Shown one piece after another: positions 1-10,900 of a stretch of 64,000 nt of DNA. The stretch is taken from positions 3,224,001 to 3,288,000 of the forward strand of contig CM045759.1 in assembly GCA_025200525.1 (NCBI GenBank), in the 5' to 3' direction. How positions within the stretch are numbered: position 1 is the stretch's first letter; the number at the start of each line of letters is the position of its first letter. Origin of the DNA: Camellia lanceoleosa (lineage: Eukaryota > Streptophyta > Magnoliopsida > Ericales > Theaceae). The notes under the pieces were generated by a model. It was not told the origin of the DNA. It saw nothing but the letters and a program-made list of their open reading frames with translations, and ran no database searches. The position numbers and the translations under genes are program-made.

Positions 1-782
1 AAAAGGTCTCTCTCTCTCTCTCAATGCGCACACAAGTGCCAAAAGCATTACATTTTCAAATGTGTGCTCCATTTCTTTTATGGACAACATTTTCTGTAAA
101 ATATTTCACATTTGCTGGCATTTTGTATGACAAAAATGAAAAAAAAAGAAGCTTATTTGATGAACAATGTTTTTACTTTTCAATAGGTGAAAAATGTTTT
201 TCGAACTAAAATTTTACCAATGTCACCACTGCCACACCGCCACTACGGCCACCACCTCCACCACCGCCTCACCTCCACCACTAATACAACCACTAGCACA
301 TTTCGAGACAAGCACTCGTACGAATGGTAATTCCCATGTTCTTTGTAGAGCCCATACTGATTGAGTAGAGCATGAAACACTGATGTCGAGTGAACTAAAC
401 CAATAGCAGTTTTATAGTCGCAATCAAATATAGAAAATTATTTTCTGCCAAAACAAATGGAAGGATAATTGGCTTAATTTGAGTCTAACGACAGGTGTTA
501 TTTGATCAGGGTGTCATCACAAAGAATGGGAGTGACACGTTTGACATGAAGGGCTTTGTACAAAGGGCAACTTGTAACCCATAACAGGAAGAGGCATCAA
601 GCTTTGGAAGTGGTCTACAGACTTTGGCTTGTAATAATAATGTAATTTTCTCAATTTGGTAGAGAGAGAGAGAGAGAGAGAGAGTTATTCCCTTTTCATT
701 TAGAAGGCAGTTCTTGGGTATGAGTTATAGGAATTAGTAATTTCCTATGATATTCCACCTGTAAGCTATGGCCTGGAGCTCA
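1..782. other. Intergenic, no gene seen
   Basis: No gene is recognised here. There is a short (TC)n run at 7-22, a CCACC-rich low-complexity patch around 226-290, and an (AG)12 microsatellite at 661-684. Short open frames here show no recognisable domain and look like chance. Confidence 0.6.
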
Positions 783-1217
783 TCTATACTATATATTAAG
801 TAAAAAAGGGTTTTTAATCCCAAGCCGTGAGGAACTTCAATATTTCAATATGAATTTTTTAAATTTTTTATTAAAAAAAAAAAAAACTCACCATTTATTA
901 ATTTGGTCAAAATTTTCTGATCAGCGTTTATTAATTTTTTTTAATTCACACGTCTTTTTACATACTTGCATTTATTGATTTGATCAAAATCTATTGATCA
1001 GCATTTAAAATCTCTTCATACAAATAATTATAGATACAATCTGTGTGTAGTTATTGCAGTATCCTTTTCAATTTCTCCCATACACTATGGTTAGTGATAA
1101 GATTGTTAAATTATTTTTGTAAAAAATCTTAAAAAACATAATTTATATATTAAAAAAAATCTAAAACAAATATAAATATCTATAATTATCCCGTGCATAG
1201 TACAGGTAATAGGCTAG
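783..1217 (+). mobile_element. Non-autonomous Helitron-like element, copy 1
   Basis: It starts TCTATACTATATATTAAG directly after an A and ends GGCTAG directly before a T, which is the Helitron rule (A|TC...CTRR|T, no target duplication). About 10 bases before the end lies a short imperfect hairpin, CCGTGCATAGTACAGG. There is no coding capacity. Four related copies follow head to tail. Helitron is inferred from the ends; no helicase gene is present in the window. Confidence 0.65.
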
Positions 1218-1221
1218 TTTA

Positions 1222-1605
1222 TCTATACTATATATTAAGTAAAAGGGGGTTTTTGACTCTCAAGACCTGTGAGAGCTTCAGTATTCTAATATGAATTTTC
1301 TAAATTTTTTATTTAAAAAAAAAACTCAAAGATTTATTGATTTGGTCAAAATTTCATGATTAGCATTTATTAATTTTTTTAATTCACATGTCTATATTTA
1401 TTGATATGGTCAAAATTTCTCGATCAACATTTAAAATTTTCATACAAATAATTATACATACAATTCGTATAGTTATCGCAGATTCTTTTTCAACTTCTCT
1501 CATACACTATGGTTAGTGATAAGATTGTTAAATTATTTTTATAAAAAATCTTAAAAACATAATTTATATATTTAAAAAAATCTAAAACAAATATAAATAG
1601 GCTAG
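1222..1605 (+). mobile_element. Non-autonomous Helitron-like element, copy 2
   Basis: Same family and orientation as the element ending at 1217, only four bases away. It begins TCTATACTATATATTAAG and ends AGGCTAG before a T. It lacks the 3' hairpin segment: the sequence jumps from ATATAAAT straight to AGGCTAG. That deletion should make the copy immobile if the hairpin is needed as terminator. Confidence 0.6.
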
Positions 1606-1611
1606 TATCTA

Positions 1612-2388
1612 TCTATAATATATATTACAAAATGGGGTTTTAGCCTCAAGTTTTGTGGGAGTTCTAATCTTCCAATCTAAATTTCCGATTTTTGATTTAA
1701 AATTTTTTTTTTAGCATTTATTAACTTCTCTCAACTTTCAAGTCTTACCCTCGTAATAACACTTTAATACATTAAGAATATGCATAAAAATTCTTTGAAA
1801 TCCAACACATGAATTTTTGAAAAGTCCCAACACATATGATTATTATCCTCATAATAACACTTTAATACATTAAAACAAGCATAAAAAAATTTCTTGAAAA
1901 GTCCAAAGACATATGATTATTATCAAAATATTAAACTTTAATATAATATAATAATAAAAAAAGACATTTAATTTATTGAAAAGTTCAACACATATGATTA
2001 TTATCAAAATATTAAACTTTAATATTACATAAAAAAGGAAAAAAGAAGACATTTAAAAAATATATATATTTAGGCCTTGTTTGGGATCTTTGAAAAAAAA
2101 GCAAAAAAAAAAAAAAGTACTCAAAAAGTTAAAAGTTAACACTATTCACCAAAAATCAACAATTAAATTTGCAGGCTACCCTATTCAAATTTTTCTCTAA
2201 AATCAATTTTCAAAATTTTTTTATTACATAAAAGTCAAAACAAAAAAGTTAACACAAACATCAATATTTTTTTCAATCAATTTTTTAGTCAAAAAAAAAA
2301 GTCTTCTTGCACTTATTTAGTAAAATCACAATTCATATATATAGATAATTGTAAATACAATCCGTGCATAGTACGTGTGATATGCTAG
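1612..2388 (+). mobile_element. Non-autonomous Helitron-like element, copy 3
   Basis: It begins TCTATAATATATATTAC and ends ATGCTAG before a T, with the hairpin-like CCGTGCATAGTACGTG just upstream. The interior differs from its neighbours. It holds two to three direct repeats of a segment containing ACATATGATTATTATC near 1836, 1908 and 1990, and a MITE from 2073. Similar AT-rich sequence in reverse complement appears near 54060-54260. Confidence 0.5.
2073..2320 (+). mobile_element. Tourist-like MITE, degenerate 3' end
   Basis: It starts GGCCTTGTTTGGGATCTTTG after TTA and closely resembles the intact MITE at 56528-56789 (shared runs such as TTAACACTATTCACCAAAA). The right terminal repeat is lost or decayed, so the right boundary is approximate. 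It is inserted in the Helitron-like copy spanning 1612-2388. Confidence 0.6.
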
Positions 2389-3561
2389 TATTATATAAGG
2401 AAAAATGGGGTTTTTAACCCATAAGCTTTGTGAGAGGTCCAATATCCCAATTTTAATTTTCTAATTTTTTGATTTTAAAAAATAAATAACCTCAGTATTT
2501 ATTGATTTGGTCAAAATCCCCTGATTAACATTTATTAATTTTTTTTAATTCACATGTCTTTTCACATGCCTGTATTTATTGATTTTGTCAAATTTTCCTG
2601 ATCAGTATTTAAAATCTCCTAATATAAATAATTAGAGATACAACTTGTGCATAGTTACTGCTAGGGGTGTGCATAACACCGCTGAAACCACCGAAACCGT
2701 CAAAACCGCACCGAGCCGCACCGCTAAGGCAAATTCGTTATTATTTGCCAATCGAACTGTCGATTTTTGGTAAGAAAAATGACAAATTCTAGTGACACTT
2801 TTATCAATCCGCCGGTTTCTATTTTTCTTTCAAACCGCACCGACCCACACCGCTATTAAATCATGTTTTATAAGATTCTAAAAATTATTTTTTACTTAAG
2901 TTTGCTTGTTGTTCTATACCTTAGAATATAGTATTACATTACTGCTCGAGAGAAATTCAAGATGTCAGTAATCCAAAATAAAGTTTGATTCCAATTCACT
3001 TTTCAAAATTTTTTTTTTTTTCTGGCCATATTGCAAACTTGCATCAGCTCACTTTTCAATCTAAATATTTTTCAACAGTAAACATTTTCAATATATTGTA
3101 AACCCTGAATGATATTAATTTTATGTATTGTATTTGATCATTGTAGCTTCCACAGATACTTGTAATGAACTGATGGCATAATGGTTGATATTATCATGTT
3201 GTTGCTACACTTGCTGCATCAGAAGAAAGCTTCGCAAGATGCTTAATATCACGGTATCTCTTATCTTTTTATACTCTTTGATTTAAGTTTTGTAATTTGA
3301 ATTATATTTGTTATAAACCGCAATCCGCCGAACCGCCAAGGCAACCGCCATTATTTGCCAATCGAATCGCCGATTTTTGATAAGGAAAATGACAAATTCT
3401 AGTGACACTTTTATCAATCCGCTACCGTCATACGGTTTTATTTTTCTCAAACTACACTCCATCAAGACCAAGACATACCCCTAGTTACCATTAAGACTTT
3501 TCAATTTTTTTTTCATACAATATTGTTAGTGATAAGATTGTTAAATTATTTTTATACTCCT
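2389..3561 (+). mobile_element. Helitron-like copy 4, truncated at both ends
   Basis: The body matches the elements at 783-1605 (GGTTTTTAACCC..., TTGATTTGGTCAAAAT..., GTTAGTGATAAGATTGTTAAATT) but the TC start and CTAG end are missing. It is interrupted by the hAT-type element at 2662-3483. Boundaries are approximate. Confidence 0.5.
2662..3483. mobile_element. hAT-type non-autonomous element
   Basis: Ends are TAGGGGTGTGCAT and ...CATACCCCTA, an imperfect terminal inverted repeat of the hAT type. Flanking 8-mers GTTACTGC (2654-2661) and GTTACCAT (3484-3491) are a decayed 8-bp target duplication, and the host Helitron sequence resumes after them. Inside, a segment of about 110 bp occurs twice in direct orientation (about 2725-2835 and 3330-3440; shared run GACAAATTCTAGTGACACTT), near AACCGCACCG-like subterminal repeats. 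No transposase frame is seen. Confidence 0.65.
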
Positions 3562-4542
3562 AAACTTTGTTGAAGCTCCAATCTCCCAATCTTAATTTTT
3601 AAAATTTTTTATTTAAAAGAAAAAAAAAAAACTCAGCATTTATTGATTTGGTCAAAATCTCCTGATTAGCATGTATTAATTTTTTTCAATCCACATGTCT
3701 TTTCACATGCCTGCATTTATTGATTTTGTCAAAATTCCTGATCAGCATTTAAGATCCCCTCATATAAATAATTATAGATACAACCGTGCATAGTTACTGC
3801 AGTACCCTTTACAACTCGGGAAAATTAGTCTAGGGTCCCTCTCCCACTTTTCGTAATGGAAGAGATCCACAAAATTATTTTTTGATGTCTAAGGTCCCTA
3901 AACATATCCCCTCTTTGTCTCTCCTTCCGTGCCGATCATTTACAGCAATTTTTTTTGTAGCAAGAATTTTGATCCTAACCTCTCTTAAGGCACTTAAAGC
4001 CACCTTAAAACTATACTCTCCTCCAGATTACAGAAGCGATGGCAAACTGACAGTGCTGGGTTATACTCTGAGGCTGTCGTTTTTTTGCGCTAGTGGTAAC
4101 GCTTGTTTATGGGTTTGCATCGGTGGTCATGGTGTGTGGGGAAGAAAGATGCAGCGTGTTGGTTTCAGTGTGCAGATCCTGCAAATGAGTTGATTTTTTT
4201 GACCTGTCTACTGGATATTTTCCTTTGTGATGCTGGTACTGGTGTTGGGTATTTTCTGGCAAGTACGAAAACAAATTTAGCAAAACAAAAGCACTAAGTT
4301 TGGCAAATTTGTTTTTCTAGGTAAACAAACAGAGTGGAGTGGAGTTGATAAATGTGTATATATATATATATATGATACATACATATATATACAATCTGTT
4401 GCTTATTGTCTTGACTAGTATATATATGATAATTAATCAATTAAGATCATTTGCAACCATAATCAAACAGTCACTCTTAGTTATCTTATCTATGGTTGCA
4501 AACATATATATATGATACATACATATATATATACAATGTCAG

Positions 4543-4575
<33 letters not shown>

Positions 4576-5487
4576 CCAGTGTTGAATATAACATCTTCAG
4601 GTTCAAAATTTATCTGAGTGTTGAATATAACGTCTTTTGATTTTCTGGGTTTAGTAGAATTGGAGTTGTTTTTGAAAAAACAATATTTGGACCCCTCCTT
4701 GAAGAATATTGAAAAAAGAAGCTTGAGGAAGAGGCAGCAGTAGAGAAAGGCTTAAAGTGATCCAGAGAAATTTGAATTTTCTCTGGATTCAACCCAGAGA
4801 AATTCATAGCCTTAAGTTTAAAGAAAATCTATCATAAACTCTTTGAAGAACTATTAATTTGTTTGTGCAGGAAATTGTGATTGAATCAGCAGCAGCAGAA
4901 CCAAAGACAAATTGATCAAATCAGAGTTTTATTGTTCCAGAGAAATTCTGGACCAGAAAAATTTGAATTTTCTCTGGGTTAAATCTAGAGAAATTCTTTG
5001 GAAGTCTAGAATTTCTTTGCTTCCAACTGATGATGGGTTGCTTTCCTTCCAACTGTCAAAATTGAACTGCTTATACATACTCTCTCTCTGTCTCTTTGAT
5101 TGTTGGGTTTGATTATGGAGCTGGATGAGTGTCTGAAGAAATTTTCAAAATTTTTGTGGAAAGTCCAGATAAATTTTTTCCAGAATTTCTCTGGACCAAT
5201 TTTCTCTGTGACGTGAATTTTTTTTGGATCAATTTTCTCTGGACTAATTTTCTTTGGATCAACTTAAAGAACCTTAGACATTATGAAAATATTAAATGTC
5301 TTTTATGTTATAAAATCTTAATATGCGGGATCTTAAAAAAACCCTTACAACTTTTTTTCTTTAAAATGTGGTTAGTGATAATATTGTTAAATTATTTTTA
5401 TAAAAATCTTAAAAACATAATTTATATATTAAAAAATATAAAATAAATATAAATATTTATAATTATGTCGCATGGATGATAGGCTAG
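3562..5487 (+). mobile_element. Helitron-like copy 5, split by an insertion
   Basis: The left part (3562-3816) and right part (5342-5487) match the family, the latter ending AGGCTAG before a T. About 1.5 kb of unrelated DNA sits between them. The 5' end is truncated. Confidence 0.5.
3817..5341. other. Unclassified 1.5-kb insert in Helitron-like copy 5
   Basis: Flanked by CCCTTTACAACT (3805-3816) and CCCTTACAACT (5342-5352), which looks like a 10-11-bp target duplication. It contains (TA)n and (CA)n microsatellites around 4357-4375 and 4545-4575. There is an inverted repeat around TTTGCAACCATA (about 4450-4505) and a cluster of AGAGAAATT / AATTTCTCT dyads at 4765-5250. No gene is recognised. 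It could be a Mutator-like insertion or captured host sequence; no matching terminal repeats were found. Confidence 0.35.
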
Positions 5488-5913
5488 TTAAAATTAATAA
5501 AGAAAAAAGAAAATTATTTATATTGTCACTTTTCTTTCTGTTCTACAAATTACAATTTCAAGGTTGATTGGTCCAAATCAAACGTCTATCATTTTATTTA
5601 TTTATTATTATTATTTTCAAATCACACACATGATAGCATCTCTTTTCCTGTGGAATAGGCAAGACCATTTTGCAAATTGTAACAAACACAACAAACCAAA
5701 TAGATGATATATTTAACTAGTGTCGAGATAAGTAACCACAGCCATCAAATAGTACTAAAATAGCAAAACAACGTCGTAGAATCCATAACATAACATTCCA
5801 CAAAAGATAAGGTCCAGATACTAAAATAGTACTTCTAGGCAGTGGAAATAACAAAATCTTATGATATGAAAAAGTTCTCCAATGCAGCTCCATTTGTGCT
5901 TGACCTCAACCAC
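5488..5913. other. Intergenic / RPS29 3' flank
   Basis: AT-rich DNA downstream of the minus-strand RPS29 stop codon. It should hold that gene's 3' UTR and poly(A) site, but I see no signal clear enough to place them. Confidence 0.4.
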
Positions 5914-7604
5914 CTAGCGATACTGAAAACAGAGAATGAAAAAGAAAAAATTGCATTAGTTACATATACAACCAATGATACAAAACATTAAGATGATATT
6001 AAAATTACAGACATCATATACGTAGTATGCTCAAAACTAGGGTTATTTAACTTCAAAAGCTGCAACAACAAACCTGCTTAATTATGTGTATTACTCGCTA
6101 TGAAGCAGCAGTAATCTTCTCCATAAAATTAATTTTTGTTTGTTTATTTTCATCAAACTAGTTTTTATTTTTTTTAAAAAAAACAGAACGAATTTTAAAA
6201 ATGAAACCAGAAAGAGTTTAGAATGGGGTAGTTGCACATTTTAAGCGAGGTACATCATGTGCTGAAGAAATACAAAAGGGAAGCCAATGAAATGCTATGA
6301 AAAACATAAATTCAACTTCATACTAAAATGGAAAGCAAAAAAATAAAAACTTCAATGGAGATTCCAAGCTAATGGTAAAAACAAGCTCAAGGCAGCATTT
6401 TTCTACAGGCATAAAAAACTAACCTTGATGAAACCGATTTCCTTGGCGTTGCTGCGGAAGCACTGCCTGCAACACATGAGACCATACTTCCTGATCAACC
6501 CATGAGGGTTCCCGCAGACGCGGCTGACACACAAAATAAATAACAATGAGATTATCTAAAAAAATAGGAATTGCGTTTTAAAACATAAAAAACAATCTTT
6601 TAACAACAATTTCAGCACAAATTATGTATGCGATTATTTACAAACCGTACATCAAACAAAGAATGCCCTGGTTGAGAGTCCTGTATAAATAAAAAGAAAA
6701 AAAGTACAGTTTGGGCTTTTGCGTCACTTCTGGTAAGCAAATTTCGGTTAGATTTAACTGCAGAAATGTTCCTTTTCCCCCCCTCTCATATTATTTTAAT
6801 GTAAATAAAATAAAATAAAAACTAACGGGTTGTCGGATAGGGATAGGGTCATCAAACCCTAGTTCTTATAGAGAAATATTACAAGAGAACTCAAACAATC
6901 ACTTCACCCCAGGCCACTTCTGTGATCCAATGCTTTTTTGAACGAACAATCAGATTCCTTTAATCACTACCAAAGTCTTTCTAGCAAAATTCACAGCAAA
7001 GCTTCACCTTATTGTGAATACTTACTTCCCAAAACTTTTTCACAAGACCGACCTCAAAAACAAGTATTGAATTAAATAAAGACGTGAGCGAGACTATAGG
7101 ATCTCACATAACCCATCACTAGCTAGCTGCCTTTGATAAACAAAACAAAGCAAAAAAAATTCAATCTGATATTGCTCAATGAGAAAATGAATCAAATTTT
7201 ACAAGATCAATACAAAAAAAAGTTCCCAGAATTTAGAATATGTGAATGGGATACAACATATGACCCACAGCCACAACACACCAAATACTGTGAAATTTTC
7301 TGGATATTTCTATATATATATATATATACCTACATACTAGCATTAATCATTACTAACAAATATTAGAAGGGGATATGAGTGCAAATGAAAAATTATGAGG
7401 TGGAAGTGTGACTTGTATCGCTCCATATTTGTATGATTTTTATTTTCCGTCTCACTAAAATGTAATTCTTCCATATTAGTATCCATATCTCATAAAGCAA
7501 AATCTGTAGGAATTGAATGTAAATATCAAAAAATAAACTGACCAAGTACGAGATCCAGGGCCATAGGTCTTGGGATGCGAGTTCCAGATGTTCGAGTGAC
7601 CCAT
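5914..7604 (-). CDS. RPS29: 40S ribosomal protein S29 (uS14)
   Basis: Small zinc-binding protein of the cytosolic 40S ribosomal subunit. Coding exons on the minus strand are 7604-7543, 6523-6424 and 5922-5914, joined by GT-AG introns; their 171 nt give 56 residues plus stop, the usual S29 length. The N-terminus reads [18 protein letters not shown]. The four zinc ligands are two CxxC pairs, CRVC (residues 21-24) and CCRQC (39-43), and the protein ends IGFIKYR. Intron 1 splits the Cys-21 codon, and the last exon encodes only Tyr-Arg-stop. The start is fixed by the conserved MGH N-terminus. It diverges from the proteasome gene starting at 7910. No breaks or missing key residues are seen. Confidence 0.97.
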
Positions 7605-7690
7605 CTTCTCTCAGAGCTGTGTAGTGTTGTTCTTCAAAACACTAGCTAGATTCGGAGACGATGACCAAAACTGGGGCGCTTGACTACTAA

Positions 7691-7699
7691 AAACCCTAA
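7691..7699 (+). promoter_or_regulatory. telo-box AAACCCTAA
   Basis: AAACCCTAA is the plant telo-box, common just upstream of ribosomal-protein and other translation genes. It lies 87-95 bp upstream of the RPS29 start codon, either in its 5' leader or next to its transcription start. Confidence 0.55.
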
Positions 7700-7785
7700 T
7701 TTCCGAAGCTCGCTCTTCTAATTGACTGGACGCGAAATGACCAAACTCCCCTCAAACGAGCCATGAAATTACATTGAGGTGGGCG

Positions 7786-7793
7786 TATATATA
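7786..7793 (+). promoter_or_regulatory. TATA box for PAA
   Basis: TATATATA followed by CACC, 117-124 bp before the PAA start codon. It predicts transcription starting near 7820 and a 5' leader of roughly 90 nt that contains the pyrimidine tract. Confidence 0.6.
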
Positions 7794-7842
7794 CACCAAA
7801 GCTTCACGGTCCTTTCTCTTCTGTCTTGGACACAAAGCTTCC

Positions 7843-7866
7843 CCTCTCTCTCTCTCTCTCTCTCTC
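7843..7866 (+). repeat. (CT)n tract in the PAA 5' leader
   Basis: About twelve CT dinucleotides lie 45-70 bp before the PAA start codon. Pyrimidine-rich leaders are common in plant housekeeping genes, and GA/CT repeats can bind BPC-type GAGA factors. Any role here is inference. Confidence 0.7.
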
Positions 7867-7909
7867 AAGAAATCGAAGAAGAAGAAGAAGCTGTTAGCAA
7901 TCAGTGAAA

Positions 7910-10900
7910 ATGAGTCGTGGAAGTGGAGGAGGCTACGATCGGCACATAACGATCTTCTCTCCTGAAGGTCGTCTCTTCCAAGTCGGTAAGCCCTAAAAAT
8001 TTTCCACATTTCAATGCCTAGTATTGTTTTTTAGAACTCGATTAGGGTAAAAGCAGTGTCTTGGTTTGTAAAATGAGAGGCTTTGTGGATGAAACAGAGT
8101 ATGCTTTCAAGGCTGTCAAATCATCCGGAATAACCTCCATTGGAGTTCGTGGGAAGGACTCTGTCTGTGTCGTTACCCAGAAGAAAGTCCCGGTTCGTAT
8201 ACAATTTAACTGTAATTCAACTCAGGCTTGATCTAGGGTTTTGCATAATTTTTTATTTTTATTGAACTTGGATTTTGGGAATTATTTGCAGGATAAACTT
8301 TTGGATCAGACTTGTGTAACCCATCTGTTTCCTATTACCAAGTTCCTCGGATTGTTGGCCACTGGCATGACAGGTTATCTTTTGCCTTTACCAGCTCTTT
8401 TGATGTGTTGTGTAAAAACTTCATTTGATATTGACTACTCTAATAGCCAAACTCGAATTTATACTTCAAATGTGAATAAAAGTTTGTTAAGTGGCATAAT
8501 TGTAAATTTAAAAGCTATAATTTGAGTACAAACAAGAGTCTTGATTGATTTGGGTCAAAAATTGAGTAAAACTCATTTTGGTATGACTTTGATTAAAGGA
8601 GTGGAGAGAGATTTTGAGCATTTTTACTCAAATTTAAATTTGATACGAGTAAAAGGTAAGGATTGGAGATGCCCTTATTTCATGCAATTTGATAGGCATA
8701 GATAAACGTGAATCAGTGCAAAAGCTTTTGTGGCAACCTTGTTAAGTTTTTTTATTTGCCTTTGAAATGATGTCAATGCATTGTCAAACTACCAAGTGCA
8801 ATATCCTCTTAGTTGGAATACTTTATATCTAAGCCTGAAATTGGACTGTAGAGTTGCTTGGAACAACAATGTTGATTGCAGAATAATCAAAATTCCACAG
8901 CTTTAAAGTACCTTTTTGCAATCTCTCACTACTAGTGGGTGAGAATGAATATTCAGGTAGCATGTCTACACTATGCAGGACCAAATGTAGCATGGTGACA
9001 AAATCGGACAACTCTTTGTGGTTTTTCTTTATAAATTTGAACAGAATCACCTAGGTAATGCTTTTCTTGTGTGTATTTGAAACTAAAGGGCTATTTCACC
9101 TATCTTCACAACCAGAAACTCAAATGTTTGTTCAACCTAGTGGGATAAGAATTTTGAGAATTAACAACTTTACCAACTAAGGCCTCGTTTGGGGAGTGGC
9201 TATTTTAGCCAAAAAGTCAAAAAGCCAACTAAAACTAGTCACATCACCTCTCTACTTTTCTGCACATTTTTTCGTAAAAAGTCAAAAAGTCAAAAGCCTC
9301 TAAAAAACGAGGCCTAAATTTATGTTCTCCAGCTTCTCTATTGTTCATGCTTATTGTTTTTGTAATGCATGTTTCCTACTAGTTGATAATCAGAGATATC
9401 AAAGTATCGCATGAAACTAGTGAGGCAAATGAAAATCAAGTTGATTACTTGGCTCCATGTGTACTATTGCTTATGTGTCCAGTAGATTGAGGTCTTCAGT
9501 TACACAACCACCCTCCAAACTACTTGCTTTACATAATTAAAAGGAGTGTTTCTGATTTAATCTTATCCCTACAACTTTTCTGTTCAGATTTCACTTAGAT
9601 ATGCTACACTTGGTCTACATGAAATCAAATGCAAATAAAAAGTGGAATCTTACAAATAGTTTTGGTGTTAAAAAAGCACATGCCTAACAAAAAGCCATGG
9701 CACGCCTAACCAAGTAACAGACCTCCAAGCCAAACATACTGTATAACCCACACTAGAAAATACTGAATTGAAGCTCTTTCTACCTTGAAACAAAAACCCA
9801 GAAAAAAAAAAAAGGAAAGAAGAAGAAGTCTGAAATTAAATTATGTGAGAAATAGTGCTTCAAGAGCTTGTTAATGATGTTTTCATAGATCGTCAAAGTG
9901 AACGATATATACAACTACAATCACAGAACATACAGAACTCCACACCAGATCCTCCACTCAACCTGCCTCTTTTAACAAGATGATACAATTGATCTTAATT
10001 TCTCACCCAATTGCACTCTGTTATTTTCTAACCAAGTAACAGACCTAACAGCTATAACAGAATTAATGCCCACTAACTGCTTGATGAATGGATAACAGCT
10101 GGGCCAATACCAATTTGCCACGTATTGACTATGCATCATCTTTTGCCTAAGTTGCTTCGCAATGAATCAGAAAGATTGAAAAGTTTGAACGAACCAATTG
10201 AAAATTCTGAATTCATGAATCTCCTTTTGACATGCAAATTTGTGTTATGTGACTAAAAGTTCGTGATTGTTTCTAGCATTGGACAGAATCATCTTATTTT
10301 GAGTGTAAAGAGAGTTGTTCACATTTTGTTTGAGGGTGCATATGAAATATACTGAACTTTTTATCTGGAATGAAGAGACTGTCACAGAGTTGTGGAATGC
10401 TTGAGGCATCAGCTGATTAGAGTGCTTGTAACTAATAGTTATGCACTTAAAACTTCAGGAACTTATTCTTCTATTGATCCAAGTTTTGTTTCCCCCCTCT
10501 TCGTCTGGTTTCTCATACTGCAGAGTTTGTTTGGCTTATGAGTTATGACTTTGATAGATGTTTTAATGATGCTTCTTTTGTTATTTTCAGCTGACGCAAG
10601 GTCATTGGTGCAACAAGCAAGGAATGAAGCAGCCGAGTTCCGTTTCAAATATGGATATGAAATGCCTGTGGATGTCTTGGCAAGATGGTTGGTTATTTCT
10701 GCTCCATGTAGTAGATTTGATGTTAACTGCCAAGTATTGCCTTAATATGGCATCTCATAAAGATGCATCCCATTTCATTTATGTCAAGAGTGGCATTAAT
10801 TTGCTTACTCCTATGTTAAATTTAGGTTGCGTTTGGTAGAGTTTTGTAACTATGATTTGAGAGTATGAGTTGTATTTTGAGTTTGTGAGGTTTGGAATTA

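Larger units (their letters stand above)
7605..7909. promoter_or_regulatory. Shared RPS29 / PAA divergent promoter
   Basis: Only 305 bp separate the two start codons, so both 5' UTRs and core promoters must lie here. The interval holds a telo-box, a TATA element facing PAA, and a CT-rich tract just before the PAA start. A shared bidirectional promoter is inferred from spacing and orientation, not shown. Confidence 0.7.

Noticed and set aside
4350..4580. Possible replication origin or matrix-attachment region in the AT/CA microsatellites
   Set aside because: Composition alone cannot support such a claim.
7752..8009. Minus-strand frame across the PAA first exon
   Set aside because: Shadow of PAA exon 1 and the CT tract; PAA itself is certain from all nine exons.
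10463..10839. Frames on both strands around PAA exon 4
   Set aside because: They overlap the real exon (10591-10687) in other frames or read into introns.
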